Below are positions 1 through 6,740 of a DNA stretch of 10,887 bases, piece by piece (position 1 is the first letter of the stretch; every line of letters begins with the position of its first letter). The stretch spans positions 1 to 10,887 of the forward strand of contig CALDOU010000037.1 in assembly GCA_937912175.1 (NCBI GenBank), given 5' to 3'. The notes beneath the pieces were generated by a model. That model saw nothing but the letters and a program-made list of their open reading frames with translations. It made no database searches and had not been told where the DNA came from. Both the position numbers and the translations under genes were made by a program. The DNA comes from an uncultured Clostridia bacterium (GTDB taxonomy: Bacteria > Bacillota > Clostridia > Oscillospirales > Acutalibacteraceae).

Positions 1-78
1 AAGGATTAGTTTAAAACAGTTTTTAACATTTTAATTTTAATTTGTTGATAAATCGGTCGATAGAAAAAGGGGTATTTG
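1..78. other. AT-rich leader upstream of gyrA, no gene
   Basis: All forward frames are closed within the first few dozen bases (for example a stop at base 7 in the first frame), so at most the last codons of an upstream gene lie here. In many Bacillota gyrB precedes gyrA, but too little is present to say so. The only clear signal is the gyrA ribosome binding site AAAGGGG at about 66-72. I see no convincing promoter. Confidence 0.5.
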
Positions 79-2622
79 ATGGACAACCAGCAAGATGAGA
101 AAAACACAGAAAATCAAAATATAATTTCGCCAAGAGTTATTGATGTAGATATAGAAAAAGAAATGAAAAAATCTTTTTTGGATTATTCAATGTCGGTAAT
201 AGTGGCTCGTGCTCTTCCTGATGTGCGTGACGGTTTAAAGCCCGTACACAGAAGAATTCTTTACACCATGTTTGAAGATGGTTTAAGCCCTGAAAAAGCA
301 TATAGAAAATGCGCCAACACAGTCGGTGACGTTTTGGGAAGGTACCACCCACATGGTGACGCATCGGTTTATGATGCACTTGTTAGATTAGCTCAAAATT
401 TTTCTATGAGATATATGCTTGTTGACGGTCACGGTAACTTTGGTTCGGTGGACGGTGACCCGCCGGCAGCATATCGTTATACCGAATCGAGAATGAGTAA
501 AATATCGGTAAAAATGCTTACAGATATTGAAAAAGAAACAGTAGATTTTGTACCTAATTATGATGACAGATTGGAAGAACCGACCGTTTTACCTTCAAGA
601 TTTCCAAATCTTTTGGTAAATGGTTCTACCGGTATTGCCGTTGGTATGGCAACAAATATTCCTCCGCATAATATGTGTGAGGTTATTGATGCCATGTGTT
701 GTTTAATTGATAATCCGGATGCTGATTTACCGGAGCTTATGGAACATATTAAAGGACCTGATTTTCCAACAGGTGCAATTATTATGGGGCGTTCCGGAAT
801 AAGAGCCGCATATGCAACAGGAAGAGGAAAAATAACAGTTAGAGCAAAAACTGAAATAGTAGAAGACAAAAACTCAAGATTTAAAATAATAGTTACCGAA
901 CTACCATATCAAGTAAACAAAGCAAGATTGATTGAAAATATCGCGGATATGGTAAAAGACAAAAAAATAGAGGGAATCTCTCACATAGAAGACCATTCCG
1001 ACCGTAATGGTATGCACATTGAAATAGATCTTAAGAAAGACGCCTCACCTCAAATTGTTTTAAATCATCTTTATACACTTTCACAACTTCAAACAACTTT
1101 TGGTGTAATTATGCTGGCCATTGTCAATGGCGAACCGAAAATTCTTACTCTTAAACAAGTTTTGGAAGAATATATAAAATTCCAAGCAGAGGTGGTAACA
1201 AGAAGAATTAAGTTTGATTTGAGAAAAGCGGAAGAAAGAGCACACATTTTAGAAGGTTTAAAAGTTGCCTTGGACTTTATTGATGAAGTCGTTGCGATTT
1301 TGCGTTCTTCCAAATCAATCGCCGAAGGAAAACAAAGACTTTCTGAACGTTTTGGACTTGATGATATTCAAACTCAAGCCATTGTTCAAATGCCGCTTGG
1401 AAGATTAACCGGTTTGGAAAGAAATAAAATTGAAGATGAATTGAAAGCTTTATCTGACAAAATTGCAGATTTTAAAGAAATATTATCCGATGAACATCGT
1501 AGACTTGAAATAGTTAAAAACGAAGCTTTGGAGATAAAAAACAAGTTTGGTGACGAAAGAAGAACCGCTATTGAAAATGTTAGCGGAGAAGTTGATATTG
1601 AAGACTTGATTCCTCGTGAAGATTGCGTTTTAACAATGACAAGGTACGGATACATTAAACGTCAAAGTTTAGATAGTTATAAAACCCAACGTCGTGGTGG
1701 TAGGGGAATTTCCGGTCTTATGAGACGTGAAGAAGATACAGTTAATGAATTGTTTGTAATTAACAGCCATGATTATGTATTGTTCTTTACAAACTTCGGA
1801 AGGGTTTATCGTCTTAAATGTTATGAAATTCACGAAGGTTCGCGTACATCAAAAGGCACAAACATTGCAAACTTGTTGCCTGTTTCATCTGATGAAAAAG
1901 TAACTTCCATGATAAAAGTTACCGAATTTGAAGATGATAAATATTTGATAATGGTTACAAAAAAAGGAGTTATTAAAAGGACAAGTCTTAAATCTTTTGA
2001 TACAGCTCGTAAAGGCGGCCTTATTGCTATTGATTTGGACGAAAACGATGAGCTTACTTGGGTGCGTATGACTTCCGGAAATCAAGAGATGATAGTTGCC
2101 ACCAAGAAAGGAAAATCAATTAGATTTAATGAAACAGATGTAAGAGCAGTTGGACGTACTGCACGCGGTGTAAAAGCGCTTAAGCTGAAATCCGACGATG
2201 AGGTAGTCGGCATGATTGCTGTTGATAACGAAAAATTAGTCCTTACGGTTTCTGAAACGGGATATGGTCGTCTTTCGGACCCGAGTGATTATAGGTTGCA
2301 ATCTCGTGGCGGACAAGGAGTAATAAATTATCATACCGATAAGTATGGTAACGTGGCTGCCCTTAACAGTGTAAGTTTGGATGAAGATGTTATTTTGATA
2401 TCCGACAACGGTATTATTATAAGAATTCAAGCTGAAACAATAAGAAAGTGTGCCAGACCTTCCAAAGGGGTTAAAGTTATGAAGTTGGTCGGTGACGGTA
2501 AAGTAGTGGCGATGGCTTGTGTCCCTCATGAAGAAGAAAAAGATGAGGAAATCAATGATGATGCTTTGGCCGAAAGTGTTAATTCCGCAGATCCGACAGA
2601 AGACAAACCTGATATTGAATAA
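79..2622 (+). CDS. gyrA: DNA gyrase subunit A
   Basis: This is the breakage-reunion subunit of DNA gyrase (GyrA2GyrB2), which introduces negative supercoils using ATP in the cytoplasm. The product is 847 residues, a normal length. The N-terminal winged-helix and tower domains include the catalytic tyrosine in RYTESRM (Tyr134) and the quinolone-resistance region GDASVYDALVRLAQ (residues 93-106). The C-terminal DNA-wrapping beta-propeller starts near residue 530 and carries the GyrA box QRRGGRG at 537-543, which separates gyrase from ParC/topoisomerase IV. The protein ends in an acidic tail (about 817-847), a feature known to modulate wrapping in some gyrases. ATG at 79 is preferred over the adjoining TTG at 76, because AAAGGGG at 66-72 is 6 bases from the ATG and only 3 from the TTG. 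At the E. coli Ser83 position it has Ala95; the Asp87 equivalent is Asp99. A GNAT gene follows after 74 bases. Confidence 0.97.
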   Translation: MDNQQDEKNTENQNIISPRVIDVDIEKEMKKSFLDYSMSVIVARALPDVRDGLKPVHRRILYTMFEDGLSPEKAYRKCANTVGDVLGRYHPHGDASVYDALVRLAQNFSMRYMLVDGHGNFGSVDGDPPAAYRYTESRMSKISVKMLTDIEKETVDFVPNYDDRLEEPTVLPSRFPNLLVNGSTGIAVGMATNIPPHNMCEVIDAMCCLIDNPDADLPELMEHIKGPDFPTGAIIMGRSGIRAAYATGRGKITVRAKTEIVEDKNSRFKIIVTELPYQVNKARLIENIADMVKDKKIEGISHIEDHSDRNGMHIEIDLKKDASPQIVLNHLYTLSQLQTTFGVIMLAIVNGEPKILTLKQVLEEYIKFQAEVVTRRIKFDLRKAEERAHILEGLKVALDFIDEVVAILRSSKSIAEGKQRLSERFGLDDIQTQAIVQMPLGRLTGLERNKIEDELKALSDKIADFKEILSDEHRRLEIVKNEALEIKNKFGDERRTAIENVSGEVDIEDLIPREDCVLTMTRYGYIKRQSLDSYKTQRRGGRGISGLMRREEDTVNELFVINSHDYVLFFTNFGRVYRLKCYEIHEGSRTSKGTNIANLLPVSSDEKVTSMIKVTEFEDDKYLIMVTKKGVIKRTSLKSFDTARKGGLIAIDLDENDELTWVRMTSGNQEMIVATKKGKSIRFNETDVRAVGRTARGVKALKLKSDDEVVGMIAVDNEKLVLTVSETGYGRLSDPSDYRLQSRGGQGVINYHTDKYGNVAALNSVSLDEDVILISDNGIIIRIQAETIRKCARPSKGVKVMKLVGDGKVVAMACVPHEEEKDEEINDDALAESVNSADPTEDKPDIE

Positions 2623-2696
2623 AAATCTAGTTGTTCTAAAAAACATTTTAATTTGTAAAAAAGAGGGGTTAAAAAAATTAGATAAGGAGCTTTAAA

Positions 2697-3233
2697 ATGG
2701 AAAATATAAGTGAAATGTACTTGTTGAAACCGGATGTTTCTTATAAAGATGATATAATTTCTTTTAGAGATGAATTTATAAAGAATAATGATGTAATGGC
2801 CGGGTGTAGCTCCTTAGAAAAATTTATTTCTCCTGTTGATTGGATAGAACATTTAAATAAGCTTAGTAACAACGATAAAGTTTATAAAGGTTCTATGGCG
2901 TCCGAACAATATATTTATGTCAGAAAGAGCGATAATACTATTGTTGGCATGGTTCAGTTAAGAAGAAACTTGAATAAATATTACCAAACATATTATGGAA
3001 ATATAGGGTATTCAATTCGTCCCTCTGAAAGAAGGAAAGGTTATGCAAAACGGCTTTTAAAAGAGGCGCTGACTGTTTGTAAAAAACAAGGATTTAAAAA
3101 ATTATTGTTGGTTTGTAATGTAGATAATAAAGGCAGTGAAAAAGTTATCATTGCAAATGGTGGAGTTTTTGAATCTGAAGTTTTTTTCCCGGATGAACAA
3201 GATTATTTAAAAAGATTTTGGATTGATTTATAA
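2697..3233 (+). CDS. GNAT-family N-acetyltransferase
   Basis: The 178-residue product is a predicted acetyl-CoA-dependent N-acetyltransferase. The GNAT core is visible. A strand around 81-90 (TIVGMVQLRR) is followed by motif A, with IGYSIRPSERRKGYAKRLL at about 103-121 giving the pyrophosphate-binding R-R-K-G-Y-A loop (112-117). Motif B follows near 136-157 (LLLVCNVDNKGSEKVI, then NGG). The long N-terminal region before the core, and a Trp-containing strand at the C-terminus, resemble the group annotated as predicted acetyltransferases of the COG3981 type; this is from memory of the family. The substrate is unknown and could be a small molecule, an antibiotic or a protein N-terminus. A clear AAGGAG at 2684-2689 sits 7 bases before the ATG. 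It lies 74 bases after gyrA with no terminator between, so co-transcription with gyrA is possible, and a strong terminator follows it. Confidence 0.88.
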   Translation: MENISEMYLLKPDVSYKDDIISFRDEFIKNNDVMAGCSSLEKFISPVDWIEHLNKLSNNDKVYKGSMASEQYIYVRKSDNTIVGMVQLRRNLNKYYQTYYGNIGYSIRPSERRKGYAKRLLKEALTVCKKQGFKKLLLVCNVDNKGSEKVIIANGGVFESEVFFPDEQDYLKRFWIDL

Positions 3234-3241
3234 AAATTATA

Positions 3242-3275
3242 AAAAAAGAGGCCGGCGATTATCGCCGGCTTTTTT
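3242..3275 (+). terminator. Rho-independent terminator after gyrA-GNAT
   Basis: A perfect 8-bp GC-rich stem GCCGGCGA (3251-3258) and TCGCCGGC (3262-3269) closes a 3-base loop. It is preceded by an A/G run and followed directly by TTTTTTG, so the outer A-U and G-U pairs can lengthen the stem. It lies 17 bases after the acetyltransferase stop and should end the gyrA-side transcript. Confidence 0.93.
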
Positions 3276-3433
3276 GTTAATATTCTTTTTTATTTTTAAA
3301 AATATGATTTTTTGTTTTATTTTTTTGGGTTTAACATTATAAAACTACAATAACCTCCTTGTGATTTATGACAAATAATTTTAAGTTACGGTAGTAACCT
3401 AAAGTTATAATCAAAAATCAGGGGGAAAAATAA
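3276..3433. other. Intergenic region upstream of the membrane protein gene
   Basis: This AT-rich region without a gene contains the candidate promoter and inverted repeat listed separately. It also holds AACCTCCTT at about 3352-3360, which reads AAGGAGGTT on the minus strand but is followed there by no open frame of useful length. Confidence 0.5.
3385..3411 (+). promoter_or_regulatory. Candidate promoter -10 with adjacent inverted repeat
   Basis: A perfect TATAAT lies at 3406-3411, 22 bases before the ATG of the next gene. No good -35 box is present at 16-18 bases (AAGTTA or TAAGTT at best). In the spacer is a perfect inverted repeat GTTAC-GGTA-GTAAC (3385-3398), placed where a repressor or activator dimer could act. 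The weak -35 would fit activator dependence, which is inference. Confidence 0.38.
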
Positions 3434-4165
3434 ATGTACAAATCCAAAAGAATTCAAAAATCCAAATTTATTAATTTTTGTATTTTTCCAAAAGGAAAAC
3501 ACTTTAAAAAACAACCTAAAAAGCATAGTGGGTTTTTAAAAAAATTTTTTAAAATAGGGATGTTTATATGTATGTTGGCGGTATTTATAACTGTTTTTTC
3601 ATTGGAAACGGATATAGGAGAAAACAAAAAAGAAGCTTTGTGGAGCTATAATAGTTATGATGATTTTATTTGGCCGATAGTTATGCAGGATCCCAAACCG
3701 TTTAGTGAAAAAATTCCACCGGATGAAGAAATAATGTTGAAAGCTTCTTTGTGGGATGTTGCTATGAATAATTCAAAAAATAATATTTTTAACTATAGCG
3801 AAGATGGTTTGTTGATACTTTCGGAAGACGATATTCAAAAATCCAACAAAAAACTTTTTGGCAGGTTTTTAAACATGAACAATATTCAATTCTCGCCTCA
3901 CGCTTTTTATAGCTTTGACGTTGATAAAAGAGAGTTTTTAATTGAAGCAATAAGCGGAACAGATGGATTTTTGCCGCATACGGTAGATGCTTTTAAAGAA
4001 AAAAACAATATTGTTTTGAAAGTTGGCTATGTTTCACCGAAAAATCAATTTAACAGTACAATGGATAAAATTATTGAAAATAAAATCGAAAAAATTCAAA
4101 CCTATAAGCTAAAAAAAGATAAAGAAACAGGAGATTTTTACGTTTCAGCCGTGGAATCTGTATAA
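3434..4165 (+). CDS. Single-pass membrane protein of unknown function
   Basis: The 243-residue product has a very basic N-terminal stretch (1-40, rich in Lys), one hydrophobic helix at about 39-57 (KIGMFICMLAVFITVFSLE) and an extracytoplasmic domain of about 185 residues, so it looks like a type II-oriented anchored protein (positive-inside rule). The exported part opens with the motif ALWSYNSYDDFIWPIVMQDP (68-87) and ends in what look like alternating beta strands. I recall related proteins, with the same SYDDFIWP-type segment, annotated as hypothetical in clostridial genomes; I know of no function. No catalytic motif, lipobox or sortase signal is seen. The start is supported by AGGGGGA ending 7 bases before the ATG. 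It follows a candidate TATAAT box and converges on the minus-strand small-protein operon, with 5 bases between the stop codons. Confidence 0.8.
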   Translation: MYKSKRIQKSKFINFCIFPKGKHFKKQPKKHSGFLKKFFKIGMFICMLAVFITVFSLETDIGENKKEALWSYNSYDDFIWPIVMQDPKPFSEKIPPDEEIMLKASLWDVAMNNSKNNIFNYSEDGLLILSEDDIQKSNKKLFGRFLNMNNIQFSPHAFYSFDVDKREFLIEAISGTDGFLPHTVDAFKEKNNIVLKVGYVSPKNQFNSTMDKIIENKIEKIQTYKLKKDKETGDFYVSAVESV

Positions 4166-4170
4166 ATGGT

Positions 4171-4545
4171 TTAAATTAAAAGGTAAAAAAGTACAATAAT
4201 AAGCCCCATGTTTTCTTCGTTATCCATTAGAATAATAATTAAAGTAATAATCAACGTTTTGTCTTGATCTTGAAACAATATATCAATTAGATTAGAAAAA
4301 TTAGGAATTTTAAATTTTCGAGATACGCTTTTTTTAAATTTAACTTTAGTTAAATTAGGAATTCTTGGGTGTTTTTTATTTTGAAAAAAATTTAAATTTT
4401 CTTTTTGATTTAAATTTAATAATTTTGAACGAGAATGAATTTCGTGAGCTTGTTTAATTGCTTCGGTTTGCATTTTTTTGATATTGGTTTGGTTTTTTTC
4501 AAAATCGTTATTTTTGAAGCCTGTATTTTTTGTTGATAGTTGCAT
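4171..4545 (-). CDS. Small protein with C-terminal hydrophobic hairpin
   Basis: The 124-residue product is the last gene of a three-gene minus-strand operon. Residues 1-80 are strongly basic and Asn/Lys-rich. The end holds two short hydrophobic segments, about 97-107 (TLIITLIIILM) and 113-124 (MGLIIVLFYLLI), split by the acidic DNEEN. This resembles small clostridial hypothetical proteins ending in two Leu/Ile-rich segments separated by a short acidic turn, whose function I do not know. The segments are too short for ordinary membrane-spanning helices and may pack as a hairpin or self-assemble. The start is the ATG at 4545, which has GAGGTGG 9 bases upstream; the frame stays open to a TTG at 4563, which overlaps that ribosome binding site. 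The upstream gene's TGA stop (4560-4562) also overlaps this site, suggesting translational coupling. Confidence 0.72.
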   Translation of the reverse strand: MQLSTKNTGFKNNDFEKNQTNIKKMQTEAIKQAHEIHSRSKLLNLNQKENLNFFQNKKHPRIPNLTKVKFKKSVSRKFKIPNFSNLIDILFQDQDKTLIITLIIILMDNEENMGLIIVLFYLLI

Positions 4546-4559
4546 ATAAATATTCCACC

Positions 4560-4952
4560 TCAAAAAATCCCTTTATCTTTTAAAAGAGGTAAAATTTTGA
4601 TAATTTGTAAAATTTGTGACGATTTATCTAATTTTTGTTGTTTGGATTCGGAAAGAAGCGGCTTTAAGGCTTTTATAAAACGGGTATATTTATCTTCTTT
4701 TTTTAAAGAAGATAATATTGGCGCCAATTTGAGAAAGGTTTGAAGCATTTCCGGCGGAAAATTCATAGAAGACTCTTCTTTATGATGCTCTGTGTGTGAT
4801 TTTTGTTTGGTTTTTTGTGAATAATTTTTTTTTGAGGGTTCTGTGTTTTGTTGGGTTGTTTCCGAAGATGGTATGCCGGCAAAGCTTTTTATTTGTTGCA
4901 TTAACTCGGGATTATTTAAAATCTCCGTTATTTTGCCGGCAAAATCTTCCAT
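4560..4952 (-). CDS. Small helical protein, clostridial hypothetical
   Basis: The product is 130 residues. The N-terminal segment MEDFAGKITEILNNPELMQQ (1-20) is an amphipathic helix of the type '...ILxxPExMxQI...'. It is followed by a low-complexity polar linker (about 28-62, rich in Ser, Gln, Lys and His) and a second helical block (63-127) with LLxxLKPLLxxxKQxKLDKxxQI spacing. This organisation, and its pairing with a partner that ends in a hydrophobic hairpin, resemble an uncharacterised conserved pair in Clostridia (from memory). There is no signal peptide or membrane helix. The ATG has GGGGGAA about 9 bases upstream. It starts 3 bases after the TAG of the preceding gene, and its stop overlaps the ribosome binding site of the next gene, so the three are one transcription unit. 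Opposite-strand open frames here are hydrophobic mirror images of the Lys/Glu codons and lack start signals. Confidence 0.78.
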   Translation of the reverse strand: MEDFAGKITEILNNPELMQQIKSFAGIPSSETTQQNTEPSKKNYSQKTKQKSHTEHHKEESSMNFPPEMLQTFLKLAPILSSLKKEDKYTRFIKALKPLLSESKQQKLDKSSQILQIIKILPLLKDKGIF

Positions 4953-4955
4953 TGT

Positions 4956-5210
4956 CTATTTTTCCCCCAATAATTTTTTTAGCAATTGTTGTGCTTTTGG
5001 TGTTGAGAGTAATTTTGATAATTCTTCTTTATTTGAAAGTGTTTTTTCTATTTTTTGTGATTCTTTTGCGCTTATATTTTTTAATAAATGGTTTATATTT
5101 TTTTCTTCAGCAACTTTTTTTAAGTTTTCAGGGCTTGTTCCTAATTTTTGAGATGCTTTTTTCAGCATTTCGTCAAGTGACGATGGCTTTTGGGTCTTGT
5201 TTTCGTTCAA
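4956..5210 (-). CDS. Small charged helical protein, first gene of the operon
   Basis: The 84-residue, Lys/Glu/Gln-rich product is predicted to be all helical, with repeated heptad-like hydrophobic spacing (LDEMLKKASQKLG, 12-24; NHLLKNISAKESQKIEKTL, 40-58; LSKLLSTPKAQQLLKKLLG, 64-82). The block 'KLGTSPENLKKVAEE' followed by 'LLSTPKAQQLLKKL' resembles a family of short clostridial proteins of unknown function that I recall beside the gene pair downstream here. The start needs a choice. A GTG at 5219 overlaps the GGGGG ribosome binding site, whereas the TTG at 5210 lies 8 bases after AGGGGG, so I prefer TTG. There is no signal peptide or cysteine. It is co-directional and nearly abutting (3 bases) with the next gene. 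Confidence 0.75.
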   Translation of the reverse strand: MNENKTQKPSSLDEMLKKASQKLGTSPENLKKVAEEKNINHLLKNISAKESQKIEKTLSNKEELSKLLSTPKAQQLLKKLLGEK

Positions 5211-5268
5211 TAAGTTCACCCCCTGATTTTATTGCCGTTATTCAAAATTAAAATTTATCGGCTTAAAC

Positions 5269-5298
5269 ATTTATATGAAAAAAAACACAATATTATGA
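5269..5298 (-). promoter_or_regulatory. Candidate promoter of the small-protein operon
   Basis: On the minus strand TCATAAT (5298-5292) and CATATAAAT (5277-5269) are separated by 14 bases. This is near the layout of sporulation sigma-E promoters (TCATATT, about 14, CATACAAT). A sigma-A reading around TAATAT near 5292 is also possible but its -35 is poor. The element lies about 60 bases before the proposed TTG start. Weak evidence. Confidence 0.28.
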
Positions 5299-5328
5299 AC
5301 TTGTATTTCGCTTGAAAATCAATGTGTT

Positions 5329-5364
5329 CAAAACAAACAACACTCCGTAAAATACGAAGTGTTG
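5329..5364 (-). terminator. Terminator of the pseudokinase-LysM gene
   Basis: On the minus strand CAACACTTCGTA (5364-5353) pairs with TACGGAGTGTTG (5349-5338) around a 3-base loop. This gives a 12-bp stem with one T-G wobble, followed by the T-rich TTTGTTTTG (5337-5329). It sits 18 bases after the stop codon of the LysM-containing gene and separates it from the small-protein operon, so that operon needs its own promoter. Confidence 0.85.
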
Positions 5365-5382
5365 ATTTAATTTAAAAACATG

Positions 5383-6528
5383 TTATTTTGTTGTATACAT
5401 TGCTATAGCGGTTCGATTCGGAAGTTTTAGTATTGTTCCGGCGGTTAATTTGGTTTCCACATCCAAGCCGTTAAATGTTGAAATTGCGGTTATATATTTT
5501 TTGTCTTTATAATATTGTTCACAAATAGATGTTATTGTATCTCCGTATTGAACTATATAGTCTTCATATTCTATATCCAACCCTTGGGTTAATGTAATAT
5601 TTTCGCCGGAGCGGGAGTTTGTTTGATTATCTTGATTTTCGGTGGAAATGGTTTTGTCTGATTCGTCTTCTGCGTTTCCGTTATATGAAATATTTCCTAT
5701 TGAAACATTGGCGGCAGCGTTTGATTGTTGTCCTTCAGTCAACTTTGAATATACTAAATAAATTACTCCCGCAACAAGTAAAGTTGCCACCGAAGTGCGG
5801 GAAATTTTTTTAATTAAAGGTTTTTTTAATTCGTATAGGAATTTTATATACGTAATCCATGAGCTTGCTTTTGAAATTTTTTCCGCATTTTTTAGTTCTA
5901 TTATAAGTTCCGGGATAGAATTATATACTCCGTTTTTGCATTTGTCCAAAACTATATGAAGTTGTTTATTAAATCCGGCGTCGCATTCGGATGGTAATAA
6001 GTTATAGATAATATCATGAATGTTTTCAAAAACCGCTTTAAGATTTCCCCCGCGATATTTTGCAATGTTTTTTAAATTATAAGTTAGGTGAATATTTTTA
6101 TCATCATCTACTTTTATGTTTTCCGGTTCGGAAATACATCCCACAAAATCATAGGGGAATTTCATTAAATTATCAATTTTTATCAATATCATTTCAAGCA
6201 TAGTACAACGGTCATCAAAAGCGGTGGTACTTAGGTTTTTGTTATAACGTTCTTTGATATTTGTTGCTTCGTTATATTTAAAAACAGCATAAAATTTTCC
6301 TTCTTCCACGAAGAAATCAACAAAATCTTCCGGCTTTTTCGGAGAGGAATATATCGAGAATATTTTTTTAAAAATATATAAATCGGATTTATCGTAAATA
6401 AATTCGTTGATTATATAAAAATTATTCAGTGTGTTTTCCCCTTTATATGCTACGGATATATTTACCGACGGACTTTGAAAAAGGTTTGCAATTGTAACGT
6501 AATCTGTAAGATTGTTTATTTTTTTCAT
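5383..6528 (-). CDS. Pseudokinase-like / transmembrane / LysM protein
   Basis: The product is 381 residues in three parts. Residues about 10-217 read as a degenerate protein-kinase fold. There is a hinge-like strand at 77-86 (GKFYAVFKYN), then a catalytic-loop/beta-7 block at 130-150, where PENIKVDDDKNIHLTYNL matches the usual 'PENILVDDDGNVKLIDFG' but without its catalytic residues. HRD-x-K is replaced by GCISE and DFG by YNL. A C-lobe-like end follows at about 187-214, ending in the SIPELIIELK pattern usual of the last kinase helices. Residues about 245-261 form one transmembrane helix, 262-320 a polar Ser/Asn/Gly linker, and 323-369 an extracellular LysM domain (YIVQYGDTITSIC...LTAGTILKLPN) that should bind peptidoglycan or chitin-like glycans. 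Topology is therefore cytoplasmic pseudokinase and outside LysM. AAGAGG stands about 9 bases before the ATG. It is divergent from the cyclase-like gene and has its own terminator. The LysM call is firm; the kinase call is by motif reading only. Confidence 0.85.
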   Translation of the reverse strand: MKKINNLTDYVTIANLFQSPSVNISVAYKGENTLNNFYIINEFIYDKSDLYIFKKIFSIYSSPKKPEDFVDFFVEEGKFYAVFKYNEATNIKERYNKNLSTTAFDDRCTMLEMILIKIDNLMKFPYDFVGCISEPENIKVDDDKNIHLTYNLKNIAKYRGGNLKAVFENIHDIIYNLLPSECDAGFNKQLHIVLDKCKNGVYNSIPELIIELKNAEKISKASSWITYIKFLYELKKPLIKKISRTSVATLLVAGVIYLVYSKLTEGQQSNAAANVSIGNISYNGNAEDESDKTISTENQDNQTNSRSGENITLTQGLDIEYEDYIVQYGDTITSICEQYYKDKKYITAISTFNGLDVETKLTAGTILKLPNRTAIAMYTTK

Positions 6529-6579
6529 AGATTAAACCTCTTTAATCAATTTTTGAAAACAAAAACATTTTTTTGACAC

Positions 6580-6615
6580 TTGACTTGCTTATTTTGTAAT
6601 AATATACTATATTAT
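6580..6615 (+). promoter_or_regulatory. Sigma-A-like promoter for the cyclase-like operon
   Basis: TTGACT (6580-6585) and TATACT (6603-6608) are 17 bases apart, a near-consensus pair. A perfect TTGACA at 6573-6578 overlaps it with a worse-spaced -10 (TAATAA at 6597). The predicted start near 6615 leaves an untranslated leader of about 125 bases before the ATG at 6741. Confidence 0.65.
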
Positions 6616-6639
6616 ACAACGAACAATTATAATAGTAAA
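6603..6639 (-). promoter_or_regulatory. Sigma-A-like promoter for the pseudokinase-LysM gene
   Basis: On the minus strand TTTACT (6639-6634) and a perfect TATAAT (6616-6611) are exactly 17 bases apart. The predicted start is near 6604, about 75 bases before the ATG at 6528. Its -10 box is only 2 bases from the -10 box of the rightward promoter. Confidence 0.62.
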
Positions 6640-6659
6640 CATATATATTTTAATAATTT

Positions 6660-6692
6660 TTCAAAAGTATATATTTGCCCTAAACTTTTGAA
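6660..6692 (+). promoter_or_regulatory. Hairpin in the long 5' leader of the cyclase-like gene
   Basis: TTCAAAAGT (6660-6668) and ACTTTTGAA (6684-6692) are a perfect 9-base inverted repeat around 15 bases. A second small one, AGATT-GTCCA-AATCT, is at 6696-6710. No T-run follows, so it is not an intrinsic terminator. It could be an RNA hairpin or a protein-binding palindrome downstream of the promoter. It matches no riboswitch class I recognise. Confidence 0.4.
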
Positions 6693-6740
6693 TTAAGATT
6701 GTCCAAATCTAAAGCAAAAACGTTTGAGAGGTAGTTTTCT

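Noticed and set aside
76..78. TTG at 76 as gyrA start
   Set aside because: It leaves only 3 bases after the ribosome binding site; the adjoining ATG at 79 has the proper distance.
2236..2646. Minus-strand open frame of 136 residues within the 3' end of gyrA
   Set aside because: It lies almost wholly in gyrA coding sequence, has a Phe-rich low-complexity product and no ribosome binding site; it is a shadow frame.
3351..3360. AAGGAGGTT on the minus strand, a perfect ribosome binding motif
   Set aside because: The nearest starts downstream on that strand (TTG then TAG; ATG at 14 bases with a stop after six codons) give no protein.
4796..5251. Open frames on the + strand, hydrophobic products of 102-151 residues
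   Set aside because: They are mirror images of the Lys/Glu-rich minus-strand genes, lack ribosome binding sites, and would have implausible Phe/Leu-rich composition. The minus-strand frames have good sites and tight operon spacing.
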